A stretch of DNA of 64,000 nucleotides from Ceriagrion tenellum (GCA_963169105.1 OY720636.1:93478583-93542582), one strand, 5' to 3'. Positions 8,310 to 19,439 are shown, numbered from the stretch's first letter. Numbers and translations are program-made. Notes: generated by a model not told the origin, from the sequence alone.

Positions 8310-11300
8310 CGCTACACAATATGTGTACAGTTCAGAGTTTGCATATGTTTCGGTATTTTGCTCCAACATGCCACTACCTAATTACTACAACATTACAGCA
8401 TCATGTGTGAGATGTGATATGGAAATATGATGCGATTGAGAACTACTAAAACACTGACGACTCTGCGGTCATAAATCATCGACAGTCATCATTCCGCTCG
8501 GTGAAGCTTTTCGCACGAGTTCGCGTCCCATTCGGAATGGGTTAGACTGGTTCCATCTCAGTCAAATTTCAAGCGGGATATTTTAGATCAAAGTGAAGAA
8601 AATGGAGAGGTGAAAGACGAAAGGTATTTAAGTTGATAAATAAGGGATGTCATAAAATACATGCATAGACATATCTAAACGCATAACAATATATGCCATA
8701 ACACATGCTACAATGGTTATTAACATGTATTAAACTGTGACGCTGAGTCCAATATTCGAAAAACTGACGAAAATATAACTTTCACCAAAACATTGAATCC
8801 CACGCCGAAAAATAGCGATATGTCAAGTCGTTCCTGTTCATACGAAATCCAAGGAAAAAATACAAAAAAAATTCTTGCGCCATTTCTATTACTGTATGAA
8901 TGGGGATTTGTTACTCCGAGAAGATGTGCTTAAATGAAATGTGGTTATAGTTTTCTTTGCTGTGCCTTCTTGAGAAATTATTAAAACGTGCTCAAACTGA
9001 TTCACGAGTACCGCTCCATCTACCTTTAGTGCAGAGGAAAAACTCTTTTCACTGTGGAGAGAGCTTTAGGAAAATCGGGGATACCATAATCATAACGGAA
9101 ATATGGAACATCTACCCTTAGAGTATTTGAGAAGAGTGCTTGAAATAATTGCATTTTAGCATTACCTGAGCAACATGAAGGCACTCCTGCTTTCTTTTAC
9201 CCTATTTTATGTTGTTAGTGCGCACAATTTTTTATGTCACGAACATCTAGCTAAACATTAGCCGCGGTATTTACAAGTTTTGAAAAATGAAACTTTTTAC
9301 GAACTCCTTTCTTGTCCCTCGTTTTGAAGAATTGTTCATTATGAAAAACTGCAAGGCAGCAAGCTCGGACTCTTTCTTTAGAAATACAGCATAATAATGG
9401 AGAAGCATAAGCAAACAAAAAGGCTAAATGTGTAACAAATAGATTATTTCAAAGACATGGAAATATGAAGGTAGGGGATATTACAAAGGGGTGCTTCGTC
9501 GCGAGAAACTTGTGAAATAACATGTAGAGGGTAAAATAGGTCATAAGAAGTGCGCCGGCTACTTCTGTGCCGTGGAATTTTGCTTACGGAGCGTATCTGT
9601 GATAGCGATAGCCGGAGTAAAGGAAGCTTGATTACACATCAGTCGGGACGGTGCTGTAGGAAAAAAGCAACTGAGTGGGAGGGCGAAACACTAGCGGCCA
9701 TTCGTTAACGCATGTGTGAACTCTAGGTCGATAATTGTCCGCCCGTTACGGAGGGACTCCAAATTGTAGCAACAATTTGTGCTGAGATGAGTTTCTCAGA
9801 GGCGGAAACTGGCAAAGTACTACGGCGAGAAAAAAATGCCATCTTCCAGTCAGTTTGTTTGCAAAAAAAAGGCTGTAAAGCATATGTGATGCCACTTATT
9901 GCTCGGAAAGTATCGCTAAGGTTAAGAAGTGCAGGTTTTGGACAACATGGATACATTCCACGAATAAGTTACAGAGAAATACACAATAAAGATTTTAAAA
10001 TATGATATACTAGTTAAATTTAAGATACATTATTTAAATTTTTTGGCGACCAAAGAGCTATTCCATGATATAAATATCTATTATTTAATACAATGACTTT
10101 TTAAGGTTCGGATTGTTCAATCGGCTCAACAGTCAACAAAATCAATTCAATGAGTCAACAAAATTTGCCTCACACTCTGGATTGATCGAAACAAAAATAT
10201 ATGGTCAAATATCAAATCAGGCCTTTCAGTTGGGAATTTTTAAGGAAACAATCTTTTTCAAATGGGTGACCATGAGTTCCAAAAAAAATGTACCTTGATA
10301 GTTAAACTTAATGCTGGTGTTTCAAATTGATATGAGCTGAGACTAATGACCTCTTGGAAATTTGTGCAAAATAAACATAATAAAAATATTTGTCAAATTT
10401 TAAAGAGCCTACGAAGCAACATAATTAGTTCCTAAAACTTCTTTCCCATTTTTTTTTCATGTTAATTCACCATCTATCCAATGGGTAGATGTCCTCTGTC
10501 CCCCCTCTGTCAATCTTATTAATAGTGTGTCATTTCTTGGGTAATATTAGAATTCCAAGCGAGGTTAAAATCAGTTTAGGCATACCAAATGCAATTGAAT
10601 TCTTAGCAGGGCGTTATTTTGAAAAGAATAGGAACAAAAAATGGAGTGTTTATAATTTTTTATAATTATTATCTTTCCTTTGACTTAAGATGTCGGCTCA
10701 GTTTCGCTTTGTTCAATATTGCATAAAAGAACATTATTGGAGGGTATTGAAATATTCACATGAAGCGGTAAAATAGATCTCAAATGCTTCGTGAGGTAGA
10801 ATGACCCAAAAGTGCCAGACTGCCTTGCGCGCGAGAGTTTTTGCATCCGTGGTCTGGAGAATTTGTGGACCCTTAAAAGAATTTCAATTAAACTCACAAA
10901 GTTCGAGCATTTTCATGGATATATTTCAGTAAGTCTTCTTAAGATAAGATAAAGCAAAAAAAACCGATGAAGCAGGTCTCTTCCCCGTTTTAGTAAGTTG
11001 AAAATAAATATGTGTCTGTAAAGATATATCTGGAACACTTTCAAAAGAATAAACGATACTCATTCTCGATTCTCAAGTTTACTATCGGAAAACACGGCGT
11101 CCAAATTTTCTCTCATTTAGTTAGGAAAATTTTAATGAATTGTGTAAAGGGAAAACTTGAAAGTAGGAATTAAATAACAATAGTATTTTATTCCACTCCA
11201 ACGTTCATAAAATCAGATTTTAGCAAACATATTTGATGAATTTGTGGAACATAGGTTCCCCTGAGGCAAAACGTGTTTTTGGGATGCCTTCAATTTAATG

Positions 11301-11780
11301 TGATAGGTAATTGGCTGGTGACGCATACAGAATATTAATAAACGATAAAGGAGAGCATTAAATCAATGATTAGCAAAAGCAAGTTCCACTAATATGTCCA
11401 ATGCTTTCTCTTTTTGTCGGATAAAGGATTTATATTATTTGTCAAGGTATTGATATCAAATTTCATGATTAATAAAATTACGAATATTTCCCTATATTAT
11501 AAATAGAAAAAATCCATACTTTTAATTTTCTTAGAAACAATTAACTGGCTTTGTAGTTTGTAGTAAGGTGCAATGGTGTTGTGCGAGATGGTGCTAAGGT
11601 AATATATCTTAGGAGCATAATAATTATATGACCTCCAGAAAGCTTCATAGTGAGGTTTTGGAGCGGGAACTCTGTTCCGTGATCTACAAGTAATTTTCAA
11701 TACAACAGGTATTTTTATAGCTTTCAAAGGCAACTTCAGAAGAAGGCCAAATGTTCGTTTAAACCTTGGTTTAGAAAAAA
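8310..11780. other. Unannotated stretch, no gene seen
   Basis: About 3.5 kb without a recognisable gene or repeat. A moderately G+C-rich patch at 9540-9960 contains an 8-bp hairpin (caaattgt/acaatttg, 9760-9779) and opposing 72- and 77-codon frames, none with a motif. A homopolymer and pyrimidine-rich patch lies at 10440-10520. Confidence 0.5.
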
Positions 11781-11782
11781 TT

Positions 11783-11872
11783 CGGTGAAACTTGTATTAA
11801 GCGACCATTGGTGGTATTGTATAATGATCGTTACAAGAGGTGATCGTTCAACAGGGGTTCAGTTTCTAAGAG
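11783..11872. mobile_element. Degenerate copy of a pogo/Tigger-like MITE
   Basis: Diverged copy of the element at 12992-13093, in the same orientation. It keeps cggtgaaacttgtattaagcg at the left, an aatgatcgtta centre, and aggtgatcgttcaacagggg on the right, matching the gaccacc ... ggtggtcgct hairpin of the better copy. Ends are too eroded to show a TA duplication. It sits about 1.1 kb from its sister copy, with a LINE between them. Confidence 0.4.
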
Positions 11873-11989
11873 TATTATGCAAATGAACGGGTGACTGTTT
11901 TGAAAAAATGGAAAAATTCTTAAAGTGACGGTTTTTTAAATTCTATATAGATTGTTTTTATTTCCTTATAATTTATTTGCTCCTGGGAT

Positions 11990-12636
11990 TTTGTACATAC
12001 ATACCAATCACGCGGTTCCCTTCCGGGGTAGGCACAGTCTTAAAGTTTCACTCATAAATACATATTTGTACTCCTAACTCTGCTTCAATAATTTCCTCCA
12101 TACTGACCTATCCGCGTAAACCTATTTTCCTTCATTTATCCCCATACACTGCTTCATACACGCTCTCCTGTTTTTAAGACTCCTAAAATTCCTCCTCCTA
12201 AGATTTCCTCTACCACATTTAACTGCAACTTTCTCGGCCTATCTCGACCTCTCGCACCAATCATTTCACTCTTATATATCTGGTTCGTTATTCAACTCTC
12301 ATCCATTCTCTCAACATGGCCAAACCAACAAAGTACACTCCTTTGTAGAAAACTCATACCAACGTCGTTTAGTCTAATTTAATATTCATCCTGACATACC
12401 AATGTTTTATGACCATACAACAAAGTGGGGAGAAGTACACATTTGTACACGGCGACTTTCGTTTCCTTAGACAAGCACTCATTCCTTGATATGCTCCACA
12501 TGCTACCTACCACTTTCCTTCCAGCATTTGCATGTCTCTTTATCTCCTCAACAATCCCTCTATCTTCCGTAAACATCTTACCTGAGTACACAAAATCATC
12601 CACTTGTTCAATTACTTCACCATTCGCCCTCATCAT
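11990..12636 (-). pseudogene. LINE reverse transcriptase C-terminal part and 3' region
   Basis: The minus strand reads NGEVIEQVDDFVYSGKMFTE, then IVEEIKRHANAGRKVVGSMW and later ETKVAVYKCVLLPTLLYG. This is the thumb/post-palm block of CR1/RTE-group LINE polymerases (usual pattern: VDDFVYLGS.FTEDG, then L..KT....Y....LPTLLYGCETW). Frame-broken sequence continues to about 12000, including a stretch resembling RSVLCWFGHVERM, the usual WxGHVxRM block near the protein end. Its N-terminal continuation is not upstream on this strand but lies inverted at 12640-12985, so the insertion looks twin-primed. There are several frame breaks; it is not functional. Confidence 0.7.
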
Positions 12637-12639
12637 ATA

Positions 12640-12985
12640 GTTATTCGTGAGAGTTAACGGGGTTCTGAGTGACTGGTTTGCAATAAAACAGAGCGTGAAG
12701 CAAGGATGCGTTATGTCACCATGGCTGTTTAATGTATTTATGGATAAATAAGTTAGAGATGCATGTAGTGAAAACGGCGGTGTTTTGATTGTAAATGTAA
12801 ACGTGCGTGTCCTATGTAGTGAAAACGACAGTGTTTTGATTGGAAATGTAAACGTGCGTGTCCTACTATATGCAGATGATGTTGTTTTGATCTCAGAGAG
12901 CCAAGAGGAATTACAGAAGCTCCTAGATAAGTTTTGTGAATCAACGGAGAAAATGGGATTTTGTAATGCATATTAATTTGATGTG
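12640..12985 (+). pseudogene. Inverted 5' segment of the same LINE: RT palm domain
   Basis: The forward strand reads VNGVLSDWFAIKQSVKQGC, then VMSPWLFNVFMDK and LLYADDVVLISESQEELQKL. These are the RT palm motifs, with the catalytic YADD intact. The natural order in this LINE group is palm, then the VDDFVY block; the palm ends here about where the minus-strand fragment begins. The two therefore appear to be one insertion whose 5' end was inverted. A stop after FMDK, a 51-bp in-frame tandem duplication (12763-12864) and loss of the upstream endonuclease show that it is dead. Confidence 0.75.
12763..12864 (+). repeat. 51-bp in-frame tandem duplication inside RT palm
   Basis: Units 12763-12813 and 12814-12864 match at 48 of 51 positions, differing at three bases. 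Each starts atgtagtgaaaacg and ends gtaaacgtgcgtgtcct. 51 bases are 17 codons, so the duplication leaves the frame unchanged just before the YADD motif. The few differences suggest it arose after most other damage, or recently. Confidence 0.8.
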
Positions 12986-12991
12986 CACATA

Positions 12992-13093
12992 CAGTATAAC
13001 CTGAATAAAGCGACCACCGGCGGTTCCGCTGGAAAATGGTCGTGGAGAGGGGTGGTCGCTTGATAGGCGTGGTCTTCAAAAGGAGTTTCACTG
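12992..13093. mobile_element. Pogo/Tigger-like MITE with TA duplication
   Basis: The 102-bp element starts cagtataacctgaataaagc and ends ggagtttcactg, with TA on each side (12990-12991, 13094-13095). CAGT termini and TA target duplication fit pogo/Tigger-type Tc1/mariner elements. Inside, aagcgaccacc (13008-13018) and ggtggtcgctt (13051-13061) pair to form a hairpin. It is non-coding. A decayed copy in the same orientation is at 11783-11872. Confidence 0.55.
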
Positions 13094-13099
13094 TATTCA

Positions 13100-13995
13100 T
13101 AATTGTGACTGTTTGGCTTTAAAAAATTCAACATAATGATTAGAATAATTAAGTAGTGTTAAAGTAACAGCAACTCTAATTTCCGACAGCTATCTGATGT
13201 TTCGAATTTCATCAACTCCTTTACGTATTAAAATATTTTAACAATTATATTTTCCTCTTAATGTGGACGCCACGCCATGGCACGCTATGATTTATCCAGA
13301 GTATTTCAAACTTTTTTTATTTTCGTGTATGTGTGATGAATTAATATTAATAGACTTTGTTTTCCAGAAACGGGGTCTAAATATTAAAGGAAGTTATATT
13401 GTAATCCGTTCTCGAAAACCTCGCGGTCCATGTTCCAAAAAGACTGCTCATCTACGATAACCCGCGGGAAGATTTAAAAAATCTGGATAACTCCTCCGGG
13501 CCCATGGACAAATAAGAAGATAATTTGTATTTGCTTTCAAATCCTGATGGGATTAATCTCAGAAGGGCAGTGGTTAGGGTCACATATGCTTTAGCAGGAA
13601 GGGACCGTAATAATCCGATTGTGTACACCGCGATTTCTGCGGTAGCTGTCACACCAGAAAAGCTAATATGGATGAATTACATGGATATATTGCATATAAA
13701 TGAATGAAATCGATATTATAATTATATGAAACTTGAGATAAAACAGTAAGTAAAACAATTGATCACTTTCTCTATTTTCATTCCACCTCTAATAAGTTCT
13801 TTGGGCCAGCAATGTAGGCATCCGAAAAAGAAAATGTTATGCCCGTGAGCATTAGCATAGAAGAACAATAGGATTCTATTTTTAAAATGATTTCTACAAG
13901 GATTTAAAAAAAAACTAACCGTTAGTGAATCTTCATGTCGCATCCTATAAGTGTATTAATTGATGTTCTGGAAACTTTGCCTACTACACGGCTAA
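13100..13995. other. No recognisable feature
   Basis: The patch 13410-13640 is G+C-richer and open in short frames on both strands, but shows no motif. The rest is AT-rich and unremarkable. Confidence 0.5.
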
Positions 13996-13999
13996 TTTC

Positions 14000-14580
14000 T
14001 CAAAAGCTTTTAGTCTTTTCTGTCGTATCTTCTTTGAGCACAGCTGTTGTCTTTTTCCCATGAATGCCTTCTTAGCATGGGCTATTCTCCGCTTGATATA
14101 CTTCTTCAGTCCCATGTTATAGTTTTCCCATATAGTTGAAAGAATCCCCCTAATCTATTCTCCATCCTCTCAGCCTGACTTCTGCATTCAGCTTCTCCCT
14201 TTCACATTCTATAATTTTGGTCTCTGTCTTATTTATGTCCATGTTATAGTCTAGAAGAGCTTACACCACTGTGTTTAGTGAAATTTTAGTTAGTTTGGAA
14301 TTCATTTTAACTTTCTGTTTTCACTGCAACATCGTCTGTGAAGTAGAGAATACTTGTTTCTTCTATGCCAATATTTTCTTCTTGTCACTTTAATTTCTAG
14401 TGCTTCTCTTCTGGCCTCCGCCTAGTATATGCTGGACATTGTTAGTGAGAATTGGCATATTTTATCTGACTTCGTTGTCAATTTTATCTTCTATTTTCCT
14501 TCTGTCTACCATTCGTATGAAATGCATTACTTCGTGTATAGTTGATAATATACCTCTGTTGTGGTGACCTATTCCGAGTT
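14000..14580 (-). pseudogene. Decayed LINE reverse transcriptase (RTE/CR1-like), antisense
   Basis: Across shifted minus-strand frames one can read ALEIKVTRR, then FTDDVAV (catalytic box, usually FADD/YADD), NMDINKTETKI, and KRRIAHAKKAFMGKRQQLCS. The last is the EEIKRRI..AKKAF.K...LL block that follows the palm in this LINE group. At least four frame changes and several stops are needed. Intact ends are not visible. This is a different subfamily from the 12.0-12.6 kb fragment, with different spacing and residues after the palm. Confidence 0.6.
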
Positions 14581-14589
14581 TTTCCTACA

Positions 14590-15665
14590 GCCCTAGCATC
14601 TTGTTCCACTCAAATTGCCGACAGTGAGACACTGTCCTAATATTCATTATAATTTGCGATTCTCAGAACAGCCTCCGTCGGAAGTATGTAATTGGGTCAG
14701 ATGAGAGCTATTAACAATTGCCTTTGGTGCAAGTAGGAGCTTTGAGGAGTGTGAAATGACAAATCAGCCCCAAAAATCCCTCAAGAATGAGAGAAACATT
14801 CTCAACACTTTCCCAGAGCTCTTACTTCACATAATGTAATAATATGCCGTTATATGAAGTATGGCCCCTGTTTGTGGTGTGCCTCTATGCCTGTGATGAG
14901 GTCACATGTTCATTTTCCCTCTTGGTGAATTTAATTTGTACAATTTTCTTAACCTAAACATATTTTTTTCACGATATAGGCCAGACACTTTTAAATTAAT
15001 GAAGAATCTTATGAGGAAAATGTCTCTTACTCAATTTTGAAGTAATATCTAGATACTCTTCGAAGCGGCAAGCTAAGTAGAGAAGAAAGACGGTAAGTTC
15101 AACTAACTCGGTGAACTTTTTTCCCAAACAGTAAGACTTACATATTATTTGATGATAACCTGAGCCGTATATTTTGTTAAATATTGAAGACTCTTACGAG
15201 GAAATATTTCTAGCTAAATTATTGAGCTAACTTCTATATAATTTATGTGTCCGCGAGCTATGTTAAGATCATAGCAATGAGAGTTAAAGACCGAGTTGAG
15301 GGTAGAAATGGAAATATCTCGACGCCGGGTTTAAAAATGTTTCCCGAGATTTTTCAATCGTTTGCGTTATCTTCATTATGAAAGAAATACAAGTATAGTC
15401 TTTCTTATGCAATGGAAGCCATACGTATGTATAGGCTCGAATTTTTTGTTTCTATAATCATTGATATTGATAGGCGTCAAGACGCACAGTCTTGTGCGGA
15501 GTCGTCTATATTGCGTTTACAACACAACATTTTAGTGCAATTGGCACAATGGAGAGGACTCGAGTCGTGTGAAAATTTCGCAGTTTCGCAAGAAACTGTG
15601 CACGCGCAAAATACGAAACGCGAGCATGTGAATTCGTCATTGGAGTGCATTACCATACTTTCCAC
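14590..15665. other. No recognisable feature
   Basis: AT-rich sequence. A 116-codon forward frame (15412-15762) runs into the antisense LINE 3' region and lacks any motif; I treat it as chance. Confidence 0.5.
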
Positions 15666-15671
15666 CTTCAT

Positions 15672-16235
15672 ATTTACATCTTCATACTACCCTGCGAGCT
15701 GCCACATGGGCGTATGGCAGGGGGTGTTAAGATACCAGCCGTGGAAATACGTTAGGTTTTAGGAGATGAAATGGTCACGTGTATTATAAGAGTGAATTCA
15801 GTGAAGCTTAATTTTTATTGTTGACGCTTATCGTGAGTGAAAAGAACGAGTTTTTGTACCCATTCGTTCGAAAGTGTATGTTTCTTATTTTTTTTAATTG
15901 TCAGGCCTAGATATGCAGTGAGGCGTCATGAAAATGTAGTCTGTGTCGCTCACCATTTCTGAATTTCTCAAGTAAGCTAAGTCTAGCGTGTAGCCTCCGA
16001 GTCCCTAGGTGCTCCCTTCTTAGTCCCTCTAAAAGTTGCGAGACACTATATATTCGCTTGTAGCAGTTTTTAACTATGCGTGCAGCTTTTCTTTGTATTT
16101 TATTAATTTTTTGTCTTTATGTCTTTATGTAAAAAGTCTTTATGACCAGGGTCCCATATGCTTGCGGCGTATTCGAGGTGTTGCCTAAGCAGAACGAAGT
16201 AGCATCTCTCTTCTACTTTTTCATCCGATCATCCG
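15672..16235 (-). mobile_element. LINE family L-A: RT C-terminus and 3' UTR, antisense
   Basis: On the minus strand, from 16235 down, the protein reads RCYFVLLRQHLEYAASIWDP then GHKD, the LEYA..(V/I)WDP block near the end of CR1/Jockey-group LINE proteins. One frame shift later it reads IQRKAARIVKNCY, SVSQLLEGLRREHLGTRRL and HARLS, the usual (L)QR.AAR ... L..L.W..L..RR block. About 250 bases of non-coding 3' UTR follow, ending tggcagctcgcagggtagta and a short gatgta-type tail. It aligns with 39592-40045 over its whole non-coding part. The element is strongly 5'-truncated and carries a frameshift. Confidence 0.75.
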
Positions 16236-16319
16236 AAGGTCATCGCTGAACACATGATCATCCAATGTATTTCTCTTCTTTGTAGTAACACAAAATCAAC
16301 TGAGTATCCCACTGCGAAA

Positions 16320-17035
16320 AGGAACATTTATGTCATTGAGAGCCAGTTTGAGGAAGCGGAAGGAATCACTTTTTATCCATGTTTGTTGCGATAGGGTTCA
16401 TAACAGAACAATTAGTAATGACGAATCAAAGTTGACACATGTTGACTTTCGGGATAGCTTCCGAGTTGTGCCATTTTTATGACGACTGTTGCATCACCAA
16501 AATATCCAACCTACTGTGCGGACACAAAGACCAATTACCAAAGAGCTCACAAGGAGGAGTTTATGAGGTAAAATGTGGATGCCGGAAGTCCTACATTGGC
16601 CATACCTCCCGAGTGCAGAAGTGCCAAGTCTCCGAACACCAAAGGACCATCAAAATAGACAACCGAACCGGTCTGCCATCGCGAAGCACACATGAAGTGG
16701 GCCATCACATTATATGAATTTGGAGGAGGCAAAAAATATCGTGGAGTCACGGTACTTCCCCAGATTAATAAGGGTGATCTTTGAAATGTACAAAACACCG
16801 AATAATGTCAATAGAAAAGATGGTTATACGCTATGCATCAACTGTAAATGTGTCTTCCAAAACAAGCGGGAAAAGACGGAAAGAAATGAGGGAAAAAATC
16901 GCACTTTAAACTCCGCCAGGCTATATATTGCGGCCAAAATGCATTGTGAGCACTTTAGACCCGAAGAAGCGAGCTGGAAAGCTAGTGAAACTGACATTAT
17001 AAAAATGACACAACGCGGAAACTATCCCTAAAGCC
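16320..17035 (+). pseudogene. Penelope-like element remnant with GIY-YIG endonuclease
   Basis: The forward frame 16439-16717 contains KISNLL, then GGVYEVKCGCRKSYIGHTSR, the GIY-YIG-type core (GVYE..C.CGK.YIG.T.R) that marks Penelope-like retroelements, followed by SEHQR and EVGHHI. A second frame (16714-17031) continues with NIVESRYFPRLI, EMYKTPNNVNRKDGYTLC, matching the C-terminal part of these proteins. A frame break separates the two. The weak stretch 16320-16437 may be the end of the RT domain. No RT core, start or LTR-like ends were found. The K and second Y of the endonuclease core survive, but the element is dead. Confidence 0.75.
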
Positions 17036-17164
17036 ATCATGATTCAAGACCACTCAACGGAAATTTTACGACAACGAATCAAAGTCTCCAAAAGTGTTAA
17101 TGGGGGAAGAAATTCTTCCAAATATATAAACATGAATACGAAGTAATTTCTGCCTTTTTAAAAT

Positions 17165-17398
17165 TAATTTTTTTGTTTGCCGGATGATTTTGTTGGCCCG
17201 TGTGTCCCTTGAATCCTAATAGGCTACTAATCCTGTCATCAGGATTTCCAGGAATCAGAATTTCCAGGGACCGAACCAACAGAACTTGACATACATCCAT
17301 GCCCTGGGTGGTAAATACCCACCTTGGCGGGACTCGAACCCGCGACCCCCAGTTTAGCTGGCGAGGACTTTACCCCGTCGCCACTAGGGCCGGCGGGG
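17165..17398 (-). mobile_element. tRNA-derived SINE, family S-A, antisense
   Basis: On the minus strand the head reads gcgacggggtaaagtcctcg (box A arm), later gggttcgagtcccgcc (box B arm), then ggtgggtatttaccaccc and a body that ends in an A-rich run (near 17165, T-rich on the plus strand). A second copy in sense orientation lies at 57774-57960 with the same box A wording. The strongly conserved pol III boxes and shared body identify a SINE rather than a tRNA gene. Confidence 0.65.
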
Positions 17399-17439
17399 TA
17401 TAGAATGATAATTTTCTAGCTTGTACAACAAAGCACACC

Positions 17440-18200
17440 GCTAATTGTAAGCAGAAAAGAGGTATAAGAGAGGATGAAAGTTGGAAAAAGCATCCGCGAG
17501 GTATTTCCGGCTGACCTCGCTCCTTAACTGGAGATTAATCGTAAATCCCTTTTCGCCAGTACCCCCAAAAATCTAGTTCTCCAGCGTCCGCGGCCTCAGA
17601 GGATGGGGGATTCATGAAGGACGCTTCCCTTATTTTTAATACCACGAGAGAAGTAGTTCAGTGGGAAATTTTAGTCCCACATCACAGGAGAGAGAGGAGG
17701 AAGAGAACGGAGGAAAGACAGAGAAGGAGGGGATGGATGAGATAAACGTGGAACGGGCTTCAAAAGAGAGTATAGAGAGGAAATGGAGAAGAGAGAGTGG
17801 AAATGCAGAGATACAGAACACTGTCGGTTCGCCTTCCGCGGATCAAAAGAACTGACTTCTCCAAAAGACGAAGGAAATGAGCTTAAAAGCGTCCTTTTGC
17901 ATTCTGTTAACCCCGTCCCCGCAAACCACAGCGGGGGAAACCAAGCCGTCAGTTCCTTTTCCACCACCACAACCTCACTCCAGTCCTCAACCCCCCCACC
18001 GCGGACGCGACCAACAAAACCTCTCAAACAGAAAGGAGGGACTGGAGGAATGCCCTTTGCCGATTCCGGCATCCCCGTAACCGAATAAGATTTACCACGG
18101 TGACCTTTGCCGTTGACCATAAGATTTACCTGTGACTGCGTCCCAAGAGTCCCGATTTCCGTGGAGAGGAGAACATTGATTTTATTTTTATAGTTCAAAG
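17440..18200. other. G+C-richer, purine/pyrimidine-skewed stretch without a supported gene
   Basis: This is the longest open reading frame in the window (175 codons, minus strand, 17671-18198), with shadow frames on the plus strand. Its sequence is dominated by serine, proline and leucine, arising from a GA-rich tract (about 17690-17800) and a CCA/CCT tract (about 17950-18010). I recognise no domain and see no convincing splice or start context. It may be unique G+C-richer DNA near a gene, but coding status is not supported. Confidence 0.4.
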
Positions 18201-18784
18201 AGCTGGATTGAGGGAAGAAAAGCTTTCTTTCTAGTTCTGTGAATGCTATTCACCATTTGACGTTCAATCGAATGATTGGTAAATTTTGTGAGCAGTGCCA
18301 TGTCAACAATTCTATTTGAGGCGATCTTGTGACGTTTCTATACCAAACAACTTGTATTCACCGCCGTTAATGTTTTCTAAATATCCTCATGCTTTCTGTC
18401 CCTCTGTTTTCTTCCAATCACATTCCTGAAGACATATATTATAGTTAATTTGCTCTCCATCAAAGCATATATTCCATCTTCCTGATATACTGAGAGAATC
18501 TGTGAGATTCTGTGAGATACTCTAAGATACAGTGAATACTGTGGATGGCTCTGAAAATTTTTTGTCTCCGGAGTAAACGTCTTCTGCCAATTCCCTAGCC
18601 TCTTTCCGAAACAATATCCTCGAAGCCCCTTAGCTCTGAAAGGAGCCTTGTGTTTCGTTGTCAGCGTTGTAGTGATTTTTTTTTAGTTTAAAGCTCCGAG
18701 TGGAGGGAGTGAATTCCAAACTCAAAACACTCAACGTGCCTAAAACGCAAATCATCATTTCTCCTTCCGATAATCACCTTTACA

Positions 18785-18842
18785 CGGCTGGTGTCATAGC
18801 AACCCCTGTCTCAGGCCTATCTAGCGGTCCGCAAGGTGATAA
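18785..18842 (+). mobile_element. LINE family L-A 3' end, very short diverged copy
   Basis: Carries the family 3' terminal pattern in order: cggctggtgtcatagcaacc, cctgtct, then atctagcggtccgcaaggt. The tggcggctcgcagggta box is recognisable but has several changes. No RT sequence is attached. The flanking 18200-18780 and 18850-19095 hold nothing I recognise. Confidence 0.4.
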
Positions 18843-19099
18843 ATCGATCTAGAATTCTTTCTTACGTTGAGTACATTATCCATAATATAGCACTGCGTGA
18901 ATTAAATTCACACTTTAGTCGCTCTTTTCCGTGGTGGAAGTAGGTATCCCCTTATTATTACACAGGGCTGACGATGATTTCATTATCACACGAAAGTTCA
19001 CTTAAGTCACGCAAAAGTAATTAACAACTATTGACATACCAGAAGCATAATTTATTAAAATCACAATTAAGTGCCTAGTGCCCGTTATATTCATGCATC

Positions 19100-19435
19100 T
19101 GTAAGCGGCGCTGCGTCGCCACTTGTGTTTGTCGCCGGCTCACAGGACGTGAGACCGGATGGTCATTAAGACGTCGCTTTAATGCCTACGTGGGAACCAT
19201 GCTGCCATCAGCACCTTTGCAGGAAGCTGGGTGTTCACGTGGGTAAGGCGGCGGCGGCATGACACCGTGCGCGGGGAGCAGTCGGTGATGTATACTGAAG
19301 TCCGAAGGACGGGTAAAGGAGGAGCGTGCGTTCGCGCGTCTCAATGTGTAACGGAATCATAATAAATATCTTCACTGAATGACTCGTTCCGCTAATCTTT
19401 TGGAGTGCCATCCCGAAGAAAACCCCGCGCTAACA
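19100..19435. mobile_element. Probable solo LTR (Ty3/gypsy-like)
   Basis: The 336-bp segment starts TGTAAG and ends CTAACA (TG...CA), and is flanked on both sides by the 4-base direct repeat catc (19096-19099, 19436-19439). It is much richer in G+C than its surroundings, and an AATAAA signal lies at 19361-19366, about 70 bases before the right end. These are features of a long terminal repeat left after recombination. I see no primer-binding site, polypurine tract or pol gene nearby, and a 4-base duplication can occur by chance, so the call is moderate. Orientation by the AATAAA would be plus. Confidence 0.5.
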
Positions 19436-19439
19436 CATC

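Noticed and set aside
12753..13100. 115-codon minus-strand frame with an internal protein repeat (HARLH.QSKH.RFHY)
   Set aside because: The repeat is the antisense reading of the 51-bp tandem duplication in the LINE palm domain.
15412..15762. 116-codon plus-strand frame
   Set aside because: Its 3' half reads through the antisense LINE 3' UTR; no motif.
17228..17250. CTGATGA on the minus strand within the SINE body
   Set aside because: No GAAA box follows and no stems form; it is part of the SINE sequence.
17671..18198. Longest open frame, 175 codons, minus strand
   Set aside because: Low-complexity S/P/L composition from GA-rich and CC-rich tracts, overlapping frames on the other strand, no domain or start context.
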